A DNA stretch of 64,000 nucleotides from Mycteria americana. Taxonomy: Eukaryota > Chordata > Aves > Ciconiiformes > Ciconiidae. Positions 43,260 through 54,299 of the stretch are shown here, in pieces. The notes beneath the pieces were generated by a model. The model searched no databases. It was not told the origin of the DNA and was given only the letters and a program-made list of their open reading frames with translations. The DNA lies in NCBI RefSeq assembly GCF_035582795.1, contig NC_134371.1, positions 50,633,001 to 50,697,000 on the forward strand, in the 5' to 3' direction. The translations under genes and the position numbers were made by a program. Numbering within the stretch: position 1 is the stretch's first letter; each line of letters starts with the position of its first letter.

Positions 43260-46190
43260 ACAGGCTTAGTCTTATAAGCCGCTGTACAAACGAATTTCCA
43301 GGCAGCCTCTACGTGCTGCTTGAGCGCTGCCCACGGCCAGGTCCCGAGTGGGGCCCATAGGTTGCTGTTAGGCGCTCACCATAGGGCTACGTCGTTATTT
43401 CTTGTGAAAGACTGACTTCTTTAAGTTCATCAGTAATTAAAATAAAATATTTGCTGTCATCTCACTTGGGCGTTTTCAGTATTAATCCTTATGTTTGGGG
43501 GGAATATAATTATATTCCACAATTGCCTTATATTGGGTAACTGTTCCTCCAAACGTCCATAAATTTGCATAAGGAAGTCCTTATAGGACTGGGTCTTTTT
43601 ACACGGATGAAGGTGATAACATTGATGAATTAGATAAAATTATTTTGCTTTAACAAATACGAACATTTCTCATACTGCAATTATTTATAATGTGCTTTTA
43701 ACAGCACTCCACTTCTGAAGTACACATGAATATATCAGACAACAAAAACCAAAAACTTTCAGTCATAGCATCAAGGATATGGAAACTACACTGGGTGAGT
43801 TCCAAAGTTATTTGGAACCAAGTTATTTTAACATGGGCCATTTCCAGCATTGTAGGTTTTTAGGAACAGTCTAAACATGGGGGTTTTGGTTTTAGTTGGG
43901 TTGTTTTGTTCTTTTTTAAACAATAGCATCTGAATTGCAGGAATCTAGAAAACTGTGGTAATGTTTACTGGGCATCCCATGCACTGCAGCATTTTTCTGG
44001 CTTTCCAGTGCCACATGAGACAAAAAAACTGTGTGGGAATCTGAAAGACAAGACATAGGTGACCAATAAAAACGTGTCCATGCAATCTCTGCTAGACACT
44101 GCAGCAACTTATTGTGAGTCGACAGGTAGAGAAATGGGATGTGGGAATCACACGTGGAAATTAGCAACTGAGAATATTTTGGAGACCTTAAAAAAACCCT
44201 TGTAAATGGAAAGAACAACAAAGAAAATAAATTAGGGAAATAATATTCTATTACATGACAATATTTTCAATGTGGGTGAAAACATTACAGTATACTTGGA
44301 TCATTGCTGTGAATACTGTGAATGCCTATTACTAAATATATTAAGGGAGTCATGACTGAACTATATGTGTTCTGAAATCACAGTAAAAATCACAGTAGAT
44401 TCAGTAAAACAAGATTTTCCCTTTAAAGCTGTAATTATGGTCTGAAACAAGTCTTTGATGTTATTTTTTTAAATCAAGAGTAGGCATATTAGAAACCCCA
44501 AAAGACAAGAGCATGAGGTTATTCTGTCTTTAACCCGCCCCAAAACTGAATTCTAAGCCCAGCCGAAGCCTATGGCTTTCTGCTGCTGGGTGACTCCCCA
44601 GCTTGGCTCTCCTGCGGCCGCCCCTGCCAAGCCTGGGGAGGGGGCACAAGGCTGCCAGGCACCAGGCCGTGCTGGAGGGCCCAGGGGAGCCAGCTGGGGC
44701 CAGAGCAGGCAGGGCTGGAAGGAGATCTGCTCTGTAGTGCCCTGGGCTAGGTTATACCATAAAACAGTTTTGTGAGAATCTCGTGTTTCACTTGATAATT
44801 TAAAAGTATCAGTATCCGTAAGAGTGGAGAAAAACGTGAAAATCAGTGCACCCTAAAATCTGAGGAACCAGGAAGCTAATCAAATCGATGTAAAATAAGC
44901 TGATTAGGATACACAATCCACTAGCCATTGCATCAAGGGCTGAGATACCAAGTGTAATGAGTAACCAAGGTGACTCAGGTAATGAAGGCACACTGGTAGT
45001 ACGCCTCGTGATTCGCGTGAAGTCAGCTAGCGTGCCTGTGGCCAGCAGTGAGCAAAGCTCATGAGCTGGCTGATTATTAAATAGCTCCTGCAATGCTGCC
45101 CAGAACCTGGGGGGTTTACTGGAAGGGTTCAGTAGTTACAGCAAGTACCATATTGGAGGTATACCTCCCAAGCTAACAAACTCTAGTGGAGCCAGAGCAG
45201 TTGTGAACACAGACCAAGAATCACTAAGTTATACAAGATTCAGAGTAGGTCTGATTGAATTTACAAGCTCTGGGTCCACATGATCTTGCCCCAACTGTTC
45301 TGTTGTGGACAGAACTCTTCATAGTGCTCCTGGTAAAGGAATGCAAAGTGTGGAAAGTTTGAGTCCTCAAGGCCCTGCACTGCACAGAAGAAACAGAACT
45401 TTTGTTTTTAGGAATTGAGTTGATCTTAGAATAATAAGCTTAAATTTAAGTTTGTGCAACTCGAATAAACCCCTTGTAAGTAACTAAGAATCCCCATAAA
45501 CATCTTGTAGTTTGTGAATACCTGGGCACGTTTATTGTGGGGTGAAGTGAGTCAGTACCTCACCAGTGTGATTTGGTAACGTGGTACCTTTGGACAGCAC
45601 AGAACTAACTGATTGCAGATAGTGAAGAATCAGAGTTCGCTGTGAGAAAACTAGTTCTGAAGCTGTATGCATTAATAATCCTGACACTCATATGATTGTT
45701 ATTTCCTTTCATATTTTCCTTGTGGTTACTTGGTTTACACAGGTAGGTAAAGGCTGGCTGTTGGTTCCGTTTATGCAGGAGGACTGACTGGGGAAGCGTT
45801 TAGAAATTTTCCAGAGATATTTCAAATCATTCAAGTCAGTTTCCTTTTTTATTCTGTAAATGTAGTCCCAGTGCAAAGTCCACCTTTCCTTTTGGACAGC
45901 AGGTGGAGCTGCTGCATGAGAAACAGCACAGCTCTCGGTTCGTGAGCTAACGAAATGTGCTCTGCTAGGCAGAAACAACAGATCAGATTAACCTTTGCTG
46001 GCGCCTGGAGCTGGGTCGGTCCTTTGGACTTTCCCTCTTCCGGGGCCGGCTGAAGTCCACTTCTGTTGCAAGCTGGCTTTCATCTTAGCTCCTCTTCAAC
46101 TTTGTGCTCTGTTTCACGGAGTAGAAGTTTCCTGGAGTACAGGTGTGCTGGTTTTAGTTACTGGCACTTGGAAAATTTTCACTAGGCTCA
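43260..46190. other. Intronic or intergenic, no gene recognised
   Basis: No coding exon was identified. A GC-rich patch lies at 44566-44760. A hydrophobic minus-strand frame at 44809-45093 and a nearby AATAAACCCC at 45465-45474 hint at an old retroviral fragment, but the evidence is too thin to call. Confidence 0.4.
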
Positions 46191-46192
46191 GC

Positions 46193-46300
46193 TAGGTGCC
46201 ATTTTGCTCATTTTAAATATGAGGAGAAACTGAGGTAGGAATACATTGACACAAGACAGCAAAGTGCATCAATGGCAGGCCAAAAAAAGCACCATCCTAT
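46193..46300 (-). repeat. MIR-type SINE relic
   Basis: The plus strand 'cattttaaatatgaggagaa' followed by 'actgaggtagg' and 'caatggcaggc' matches the antisense MIR order (CATTTTACAGATGAGGAAACTGAGG ... AGTGGCAGAGC). Confidence 0.6.
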
Positions 46301-48076
46301 AGGACTCTTCCATTGATTAAAACCAAAATCTAGAAATTAATTATGAAATTGAAGTGTTCTTCAAGAAACTTCTTACAACTTGGGTTTCAGCATTAACTTC
46401 CGTCATTATGAAAAAAAAATCACTATGTACTGTATATCCAATTAATTTTGGTAAGGTTTGAGCTTCCGTGAATTTATTAGAAAGTCAATTTCCAGATTTA
46501 CAGAGCTTCCACAGATATTTGTTGGGAGTACCATCATCTTTCTCTAAGAACCTTTATAGTAAATACACTTGCTGAGAGCAAGAGATCATAGAAGACTACA
46601 GAGAAAGAGGTTGTCATGTATAGATTACCTAAATGGGACCGTTAAACAATATGTACATTTCAGGTGGTTCTCTTTCTCTCCCTTCAAGTGGGGATTATTA
46701 CAATCCTACTGCTATAATGATTCATCTGTGTAGTGCGGCAAGAGAAAGCATTCTTCAAACTGGTGGGAAAAATGCTGGGATGCACAGGGCCTGAGGATCC
46801 CAAAAAGAACTCTGTCAGGGAGGGTTTCTTTTGGTCATTTACAATTTGATTATTTTTTTTTTAGTAATTTTCTTAGCATGAAGATAAGTGCTTCACGTTG
46901 TAGATGCTTCTGCATCTCTGCTTTTTCCTCAGTGGGGGCTGTAATCTCCATGTGACTATCAGGGCACTGGAGAATTGCCCCTCTTTGTTTGTTAGGCTGC
47001 CGGCAGGAAGACTGCTGTTAAGAACCTCTTCCAATTGTCTTATTTATGGTTGTTGTTGGACTAATACATGTTCTGTTCTCTCAAGTATATTTGGGTAGGT
47101 AGGAGTAATTCCCAAGGGCAGTGTCTTGAGGAGTTGGGGGGACATGAGCAATCATGCCAAATCACTCCTACAAGTGAGTACAATGTTAATTCTACAGACA
47201 ATGTTAATTCTGTGTAGCTCTATTAATAGATCAGCTGCTGCAGAGCTAGCTGTGATGAATACAGTCTTTTGATGGAAAAGTTTGAACCCCTTTCTTCATG
47301 TCGCATAAGTAACTTTTTAATAGTAATTTTTAAATGCCTGGTGTACAGTCCATGGATCTTAGTAATTGTTTTCTGTGATGATGTAATTGGTGATGAGCCT
47401 AGGAACTGGTTAGAATGGTATCACTTGCAGTTCATTCGTATTTGCTCAAATTCATTCTAATATCTTCTTTTGAAATAAATGCAAAATTATATTTTCATCA
47501 TTCATCTGTACAGTTTTATTATGTATTTATGTACCAGACATTTTTTATTAATTTCTTATTGATTTATTCTTTATTTCTATGGTATTATTATTTTATTTCT
47601 ATATTTATTGTTATATTTTCTTCAGAAAGCAAACTACATAAAACCAGGTGTCTACAGTGACTTTGGTTTTGTGAGGGGTTTTCCCCATGTTTTTCCTTTT
47701 TCCTGAATATGTACATTTGGAGGCCATTCACTGTAATGGTACAGACTGGTGGTCAAAGGAACATTTTTAATAAATGCAGATTATTGTAGTCATGGTCAAG
47801 AGTGCTTTCTTCATATCACACATGGATGAAAATCATGACTACAAGGTGCTTTTCATCTTTAATTGCCATTGACATCCTTTGTGATATTGCTATTGACTGT
47901 TTTCACTGAAAATAATTGGAGCATTAGCACCTTGCAGGAGATCCTCAACGCTTCCTGAAATTAATTTCAGTAATCGCACATACATATACTTTTTTTTTTC
48001 TGGAGGATTGTAGTGGCAAATTCTTGACAAACATTTACTTCAAGAGTGCTCCCTAATAGTGCCAAACCTATGCAGA

Positions 48077-48099
48077 GTCCTGTCGCAGTGCGACAGGAC
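48077..48099. repeat. 23-base near-perfect palindrome
   Basis: Arms of 11 bases (GTCCTGTCGCA and its reverse complement) flank a single G at 48088. It contains two CpG sites in otherwise CpG-poor DNA. Confidence 0.9.
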
Positions 48100-49359
48100 A
48101 TTTGGAGAAGTCCCAGCTGGTGCCTCTTGCCAAAAGTGGAGTACATCTGACTTCTGGAGAGATGGGAGTCTGTTTCAAGACAACTTCAGCATTTTCTGTT
48201 GTTAATTGGATCTGTTTTTTCATCAGAACACATCAAATTTTGTTTCAGAAATGCATAAGAATTGCATCAAACATCCTTCAAAAATATCCAAAGTGATGCC
48301 TCCCTTTCACTATATAAAGCTATTCTTAAAAAGTCCCCTTTTTTGTTATTCTTAAAATGACATTTTGTGAGTATGTGTCATAATTTTGTGCTTCTTTTCC
48401 AGTGGGAGTCTGCTTTACAGAATTGTTTCTTGTTTGGTTGATTGGCCTTTTCTACTTTGAAATTTTCTGTCTGTGTTCCATAGCTTAACACAGTGAGAAT
48501 TAGCTACTAGAGTCTTTTCAATGGTGTTATATAGTTCTGCATTTCACTCATCTTGTATTCCAGTGCATTTCAGAAGCATAACTTTTTGTGCATTTCTGTT
48601 GCCGAAGGAGAGCCTGTCTATGTTATTCTGAAAAGACGGAGTTCTTTTGCTTTTTATTAACATTTCAGGTTTGGTAATAAGCCCAAGTTTCTCATTTCTC
48701 AAACTATTTCTCATGCAGCTCTTTTCAGTGTCTTTTTGTGTACTTTCCTCAAATTGTATTCTGTGCAAAGTACTCATTTGTGATGCATTTTGAATGAATT
48801 TTCGTAACTACAACTACCCTTGATCTTTGGCCTCCCTGTGTTGGGATTTCTGTTTGTGGTGCAGCTCTGCATTTCTGTTTTGCTTAGTTCCACTTTTTTT
48901 GTGTGTGAAATCCTAGACACATTATTTCATTCACCTTCTTTTTCTGTAAGCAGTTGTTCTTCTTCATCTTAAGGTTGTCTCTTTGGTATTACGAAATTTT
49001 ATTGAGTCTGTTTTTATGTTATTTGTAATTTTCAGAGCAAAGTGATAAGCAACACCTATTTTTGTCTCAAGCTAATCCTCAGATTTATGGGGAATACACC
49101 TCAGTTTACCTTAAGTGCCAAAGCAGTCTTAAAGACTACATCCTTAAGTTAATAATTATCAAAGACAAAGGTGACAGTGCAACGTTTTGTTCTTGCCTAC
49201 ATTTTGAAATCCAGGTGTAACCATCTGGGCTTTTATTTTTTTAAATTAACACCAAGCCAACAAATATTTACACAGTCGAGTTGTTTCTTTAAAGCTTTTC
49301 AGATTACACTATAGCTCAGCTCCTATGCAGTTCAGAAGAAAAAGTATATATGTATCTGT

Positions 49360-49510
49360 GGTCTAGTGATTTAATCCTGAACTTCTGGATTCTTATTCCA
49401 GCCATGCAACCACCGTGCTGTGTGACTGTAGGCAGTCTGCTCCATTTTCCCTTCTGTAAAGTATAGACAGTAGATGCTTTCTTATTCCACGTGTTGTTGT
49501 GCAAGTTAGT
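49360..49510 (+). repeat. MIR-type SINE relic (sense)
   Basis: Blocks follow the sense MIR order: 'ctagtgatttaatcctgaac', 'cttattccagccatgcaacc', 'gctgtgtgactgtaggcagt', 'ctgctccattttcccttctg' and 'taaagtatagacagtagatg' (from GCTGTGTGACCTTGGGCAAG ... CTCATCTGTAAAATGGGGAT). This is the clearest MIR copy in the window. Confidence 0.7.
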
Positions 49511-51252
49511 CATCTGCAAGGTTACTTGAAAATTTTGAGGTGAAACTTCCTCTGGAAATGCCTTATTATGATGTACCTTATTTTGTTTGTCACTTTCCAT
49601 ATATCAAACCTGAATGGCAAAAGATATCTAATAGAATGTACCCAGATAGCTTAGCTGCTTTTCAACAAGTTTCCCTTCTCCTTTGTACGGGTTTACTAAA
49701 TGCTATTGCGTGACGGAGTTCTCCTGTTGCCTGTTTATGGAATTGCTTCCTCAGCCCAGTTACTTGGTTCTTCATTTTGTAAGAATGAAGCAGTTATATT
49801 GTCCAGATAAACTTAAGACACTGATAAAGATTATGCTGCCTCTGCCAGAGTTTACTTAGAAAACAAATAGGAGAAAACCAACAGCAAGTATACAGATTTG
49901 GTCTGGTCTCAAGACTTCCCAAATAATCGAGAGGAGTGGGATATGTTTCTCTAGCATACATGCTAAGGTATAGTACTTTGAGATTATTAATATATAAATT
50001 TTGCTCATCATCTCATATGCAGATTAAAAGCAAGAATTCGAATATACAATTAAAAGATAATGAATCTGAAACAACCTAAAAAAATCCTTACCTTCTCCCA
50101 CACTGTTTAAATGCAGTATTTGCTTTCTCTCCTCACCCATGTGCTCTGGGAATGATGTGCACATATTAAACAAGTGCAGTGTTTAAGCAGTGGTGCAGTC
50201 TCTGGTTCAGTGCAGATAACAGGAATGTTTTGTAAGTAAAAACACTGGGTTAACTTCTGCTTTCATTTGAATCATTCTGAATCTGAACTAACAAAACCAA
50301 AACAGTGGAGTTATTTCAAGGCTATGTCAATGTTAGTACGAGTACAATTTGGCCTGGAGTGCCTCGGTTTTTTAATGGACAGAGTTGGCAGATGCTCACT
50401 TTAACAGAGAAAATGTAGGTGATTTTTGCCAACCTTTCCTTTGGAGATGTCCCTGGTTAATAAATCCAGGCTTTAAGTGTTGTCATTACCTTTCTTTCAG
50501 GGGAAAAGTGCTTTTAATCTGCATTGATTGGAACCTCCTCTGAATAGGGACAGGAAGAGAAATGGCTGCAGACTCTTCTCTCTTTGATGAGGGATACTTT
50601 AATATTACAGGATTTATTGCTCTCTTTAGATTTCTCAGAGTGTGGCACTGGTACCGTGTGGACTATTTTTCTTGACAGCTAAAAGTTATTATGGGGTCAG
50701 AGTGTCCTATCAACTGTTCGGATCATCACTGGGTAGTAAGTGTCCCTAAGGTTGGTTGTGTGTAGTCAGTGCCATTTCTGGAAAGAGCTTACCAAGCATG
50801 TTCTAAAAGGCTGAAAAGCTTTTATTCTTGATTAAATTTTGCTTTTCACTCAGTTATGAATATGAGTGACTGACTCAGCATAACATGTGAATACTGACTC
50901 TGATCTAATTGCAGAAACAATACCTTTTAAAAATTGTGTCCTCTTGTCAGTCTTCTAATTACAAATATTACACAGGCTGGGAACCTAGCCCAGAATTATA
51001 TATACTCTCTTCTCCTCCCTCCCCCAACAAGTTTTTACTAGATCTGTTTCAAATGTATATTGATTTTACTGTACTGGAAATTTTCAGCAAAATTATCCCT
51101 CTGTGGATTTCTAGAACCAGCAAATGTGGATTGTATTTTAAAGGTTTATTTGTAAATTTGCTTTATCTACTTGAATATTCACTTAATGGAACTGTATCAC
51201 AATTTATTAATTTGATTTTTGTGGCTAAAGTCAGTGTGCAATATGATGTAAT

Positions 51253-51360
51253 GGAGTGGGTGCCAGGAATTCTCAAATTCTAACCCTGTATTTGTCTTGG
51301 CCTTGCAGCATGGCTTGGCAAGCCATTCACATTTTCTTGTAGGTAGAGTGAGAGTGATAT
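51253..51360 (+). repeat. MIR-type SINE relic (sense)
   Basis: A diverged match to the middle of MIR: 'aattctaaccctgtatttgt', 'cttggccttgcagcatggct', 'tggcaagccattcacatttt' and 'cttgtaggtagagtgagag'. Confidence 0.4.
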
Positions 51361-53265
51361 ATCCAACTTGGTGTTCTGCAGAATTTTAGCTCCATGATAT
51401 TTCTATGGAATTGACTAACTCTTCAGTCAGTACCCATAGCCTTCTAACTCTATGCTGACATTCTTCATCTTTCTCACTTTTTACTCCCACTTGGCAAGTG
51501 TGAAGGGAGTGTGACTGAGCACCTGATCCTGCACAGGCGTGACTGTGCAGAGAAGATGCTCAGCAGCTTATGGTTCACACACACACACTGTGGACAGGGA
51601 GGATGATGAAGCACCTGTACTACAAAGGAGTTATCTGTGGATACTCCAGCTCCTTTGAAGCAAAAGATGTGGCTAACGGGACATCACTACTGTTTTAGGC
51701 TTCTTGCATCCCTGCATGCTATCTGCCAAGTGGGAAACAAAGCTCATCCCATTTTACAGGATTTATAGAAACTTCAGATTTAGTTATTGTGAAAATGAGC
51801 ATTCTCTTTTATACAGGTAGAAATCTGAAATTATTGTTATAGTAAGCCATCAGAGAAGACTTCAGATTTTTTTCTGATATAATTGATACTAGAGTGTAGA
51901 TCAGAGATGCACAGGAGTAGATTGAATCTTGTGTCACAGGGGCAAACTGAGACCCTGGAAGTTATGCATAGGCTAGATATGGATGTGATGAATGGCATGA
52001 AGCAGAAGTGGGTCTGGGTCAGTGTAATGACAGGGGTGATACTTCGATGAAAAGGAATGGTATACATTTTTGATCCTTTGGAAGCAGGGTAAATGGAAAC
52101 AGAGGAGTTTCAGATTCACAAGTGGGTGATGTGCACCATATGGGTTAACTCTGAAATATAATTTTCAAATTTTATAAACTATTATCCACAACACTGTCAA
52201 AAAATCTTGGTTAGAATTTACAATTGTATTGCAGCTAGCTATTTTCTCCATGGATTAGGAAAAATTTTCACGTTGGGTGAAATGTGTTTACTATATTATA
52301 TGCATTTTTCAAAAATAACATTTTTAATGTCTTTTTTTTTTTAAAGATAACTGGAGATTATTTGCTGTGTGGGTTATTGGTAATGATAGGCAGATGAGGA
52401 AGCTGTGATTTTGATTCTGCTTGGGTTGCAGTCTGCTGTAAATTCTTCTCTGATGAAAATTGGAGGAAATTCACTTTAACAGAATTAAATTAAAGGCGGC
52501 CAGCCAAATGCTTAGTTCTAGTTGTTGCCATGGCCTGAATATAAAGAACACAAGCAGCTCTTCATGTCAAAAGGACATGTCTTTCCTTTTTCCTTTATTT
52601 CCAAAAGAATTGATTATGAAATCTTGTTATGTGAATATATATTTTTATGAGTAAATAACATATCTTGTCAATTTTCTGTCACATCTCCAGTCTGTAGAGC
52701 CAAGAGGTGTGCAATGATCAAACATTCTGTAACAACAGCTTTTATCACACTAAAGAGTACATATATTGAATGTTAAAATCCCAAGAGTGAAATCTAAACA
52801 GATTCCTCCTCCCTGCCCCATCCCCCTCCAAACCCTCGGCTATCCTCTTTAGGTCTATATGGGAAGTATTTAGAGAAAGGAAAAGAAGTTGCATGGTGAA
52901 TACTGATAGAAAGGATCTGGTTTTGCTGGGAAAATTGGAAACTTCTGTATCCCTCCAATGGCATTATTATAAACAAGGTAGCTGTGCTCACTGTTATTTG
53001 GAAGGTTCCTAAATTCTTTTACCTGGTACCTTGACCCCATACGTGACACATAATGTATGACATCAGCCTTTTGAGATCTAGCATAAGCAAATACAACATT
53101 GAGTGACCATATGGCAGGAATTAATTTTCTCATATAGAATAATTCCTATTAAGAGCCATACCAAAACTGATGGTATTACTCAGAGGGACCATTCAGGAAG
53201 TGTCAAGGTGTCTAGTGCTTCTCTGTGGCCACCTTGTGGGAGGTGGGCTCTGGCTAAGGAGCTGA

Positions 53266-53800
53266 TTGAGGAAAAGGAGCTGTGAGAGGAAGCGAGCAGG
53301 CTTTGTACCATCAGGGAAGAAAGAAGAGATCGACAGGAAATCAATCCCAAGATGGAGGGGGCTGGAGCCTTATTATTTCTGGGAACAGAAGAGAAGGCTC
53401 CTTCTCTGCCTGCAGAGCTGCAATCACAGAACAAATACGGTGCCCTGGGAAAAGGTGAGGATGAACAAGGACCCATTGGGGGAGGCGTCAGAGCCAGCTG
53501 AGCCTGAACCAAACATCAACAAGAAGAGTAAAAGACAGCTGATAGGTATTGGAGATTCCCATCTGTAGGGAATGGAAGCACCCATCTGTTACCCTGATGT
53601 GATGTTTTGGGATGTTTGCTGAATGCTGGAGCTTGGATGCATGATACTGCAGAGAGACGCTGTCAAGGCTTGTCTGGTCCTTAGACTTCTGCCCCTTGCT
53701 GTACATCTGCATGGGCATGAAGCACATAGCAGGAGGGTGAAGATTACAGGGTCCCAGGTGTCTCTTCAGTCCTTTCAGTGAGCAGAAGAGGCTTGGATAG
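53266..53800 (+). pseudogene. Decayed CR1 ORF1 (esterase-domain) relic
   Basis: Frames here resemble the avian CR1 LINE ORF1 protein: a charged N-terminal part, NKYGALGKGEDEQGP (from the N-R-Y-E-A-L block), then after a frame change KRQLIGIGDSHL and, past a stop at 53566-53568, EAPICYPD, the counterpart of the V-V-G-D-S-L-L-R-G-T-E-A-P-I-C-R-P-D esterase motif. At least two in-frame stops and one frameshift show it is dead. No reverse-transcriptase part follows. Recognised by eye, with no alignment. Confidence 0.6.
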
Positions 53801-54164
53801 GAGAGAATACATCCCGAGGAAGGGTTATCATAATCTAAAAAGAAGTGATGACGCGTGTCCTTAAAAGAAGTGAAGAGGTGTCCTTATGATGGGGGAGGAT
53901 CTCGCTCTTCCTCTGTGAAAGCAGCACTGCTGGCGGCCTATCTTAAGTGCCCGTACATAAACACTTGCAGTAGGGGAAGCAAACAGAAGGAATTGAAAGT
54001 TTGTGCACTGTTGGAAAACTAAGATGTCATGGGGATTATGAACATTAGAAATAGCATAGCAGTTACCTGGAATGTATACTTTGATTGTGACTTTCTTAGT
54101 AATTTTTAGACTTTTAAAATTCAATTTAATGATATCAAATGGTTTTGTAAAAGAAGATAGATTG

Positions 54165-54290
54165 CGGAATTCCAGTTGTAGGTAGACTGACTCATGGTTA
54201 AGTGACTTGGTCAAATACATCTGCCAGTCACTAGCAGAGCCACGTCAGCTCCGAGTTACCAGCCTGGAGTTCTACTCTATCCTTCTTTTT
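54165..54290 (-). repeat. MIR-type SINE relic
   Basis: The plus strand 'catggttaagtgacttggtc', 'ccagtcactagcagagccac' and 'cagcctggagttctactc' matches antisense MIR (GGTTAAGTGACTTGCCCAAG ... GTGGCAGAGCC ... GGTCTCCTGACTCC). Confidence 0.65.
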
Positions 54291-54299
54291 CTTATTTTC

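Noticed and set aside
42864-43360. Ser/Leu/Pro-repeat frames of about 130-145 codons
   Set aside because: These are translations of the pyrimidine microsatellite, open in all three frames because C/T-only DNA has no stop codons.
44809-45093. Hydrophobic minus-strand frame, possible retroviral envelope remnant
   Set aside because: Only a short hydrophobic stretch supports it; there are no flanking LTRs or recognisable motif, so it was not called.
47415-47660. 81-codon Phe/Tyr/Ile-rich plus-strand frame
   Set aside because: It arises from T-rich DNA; composition alone explains the membrane-like peptide.
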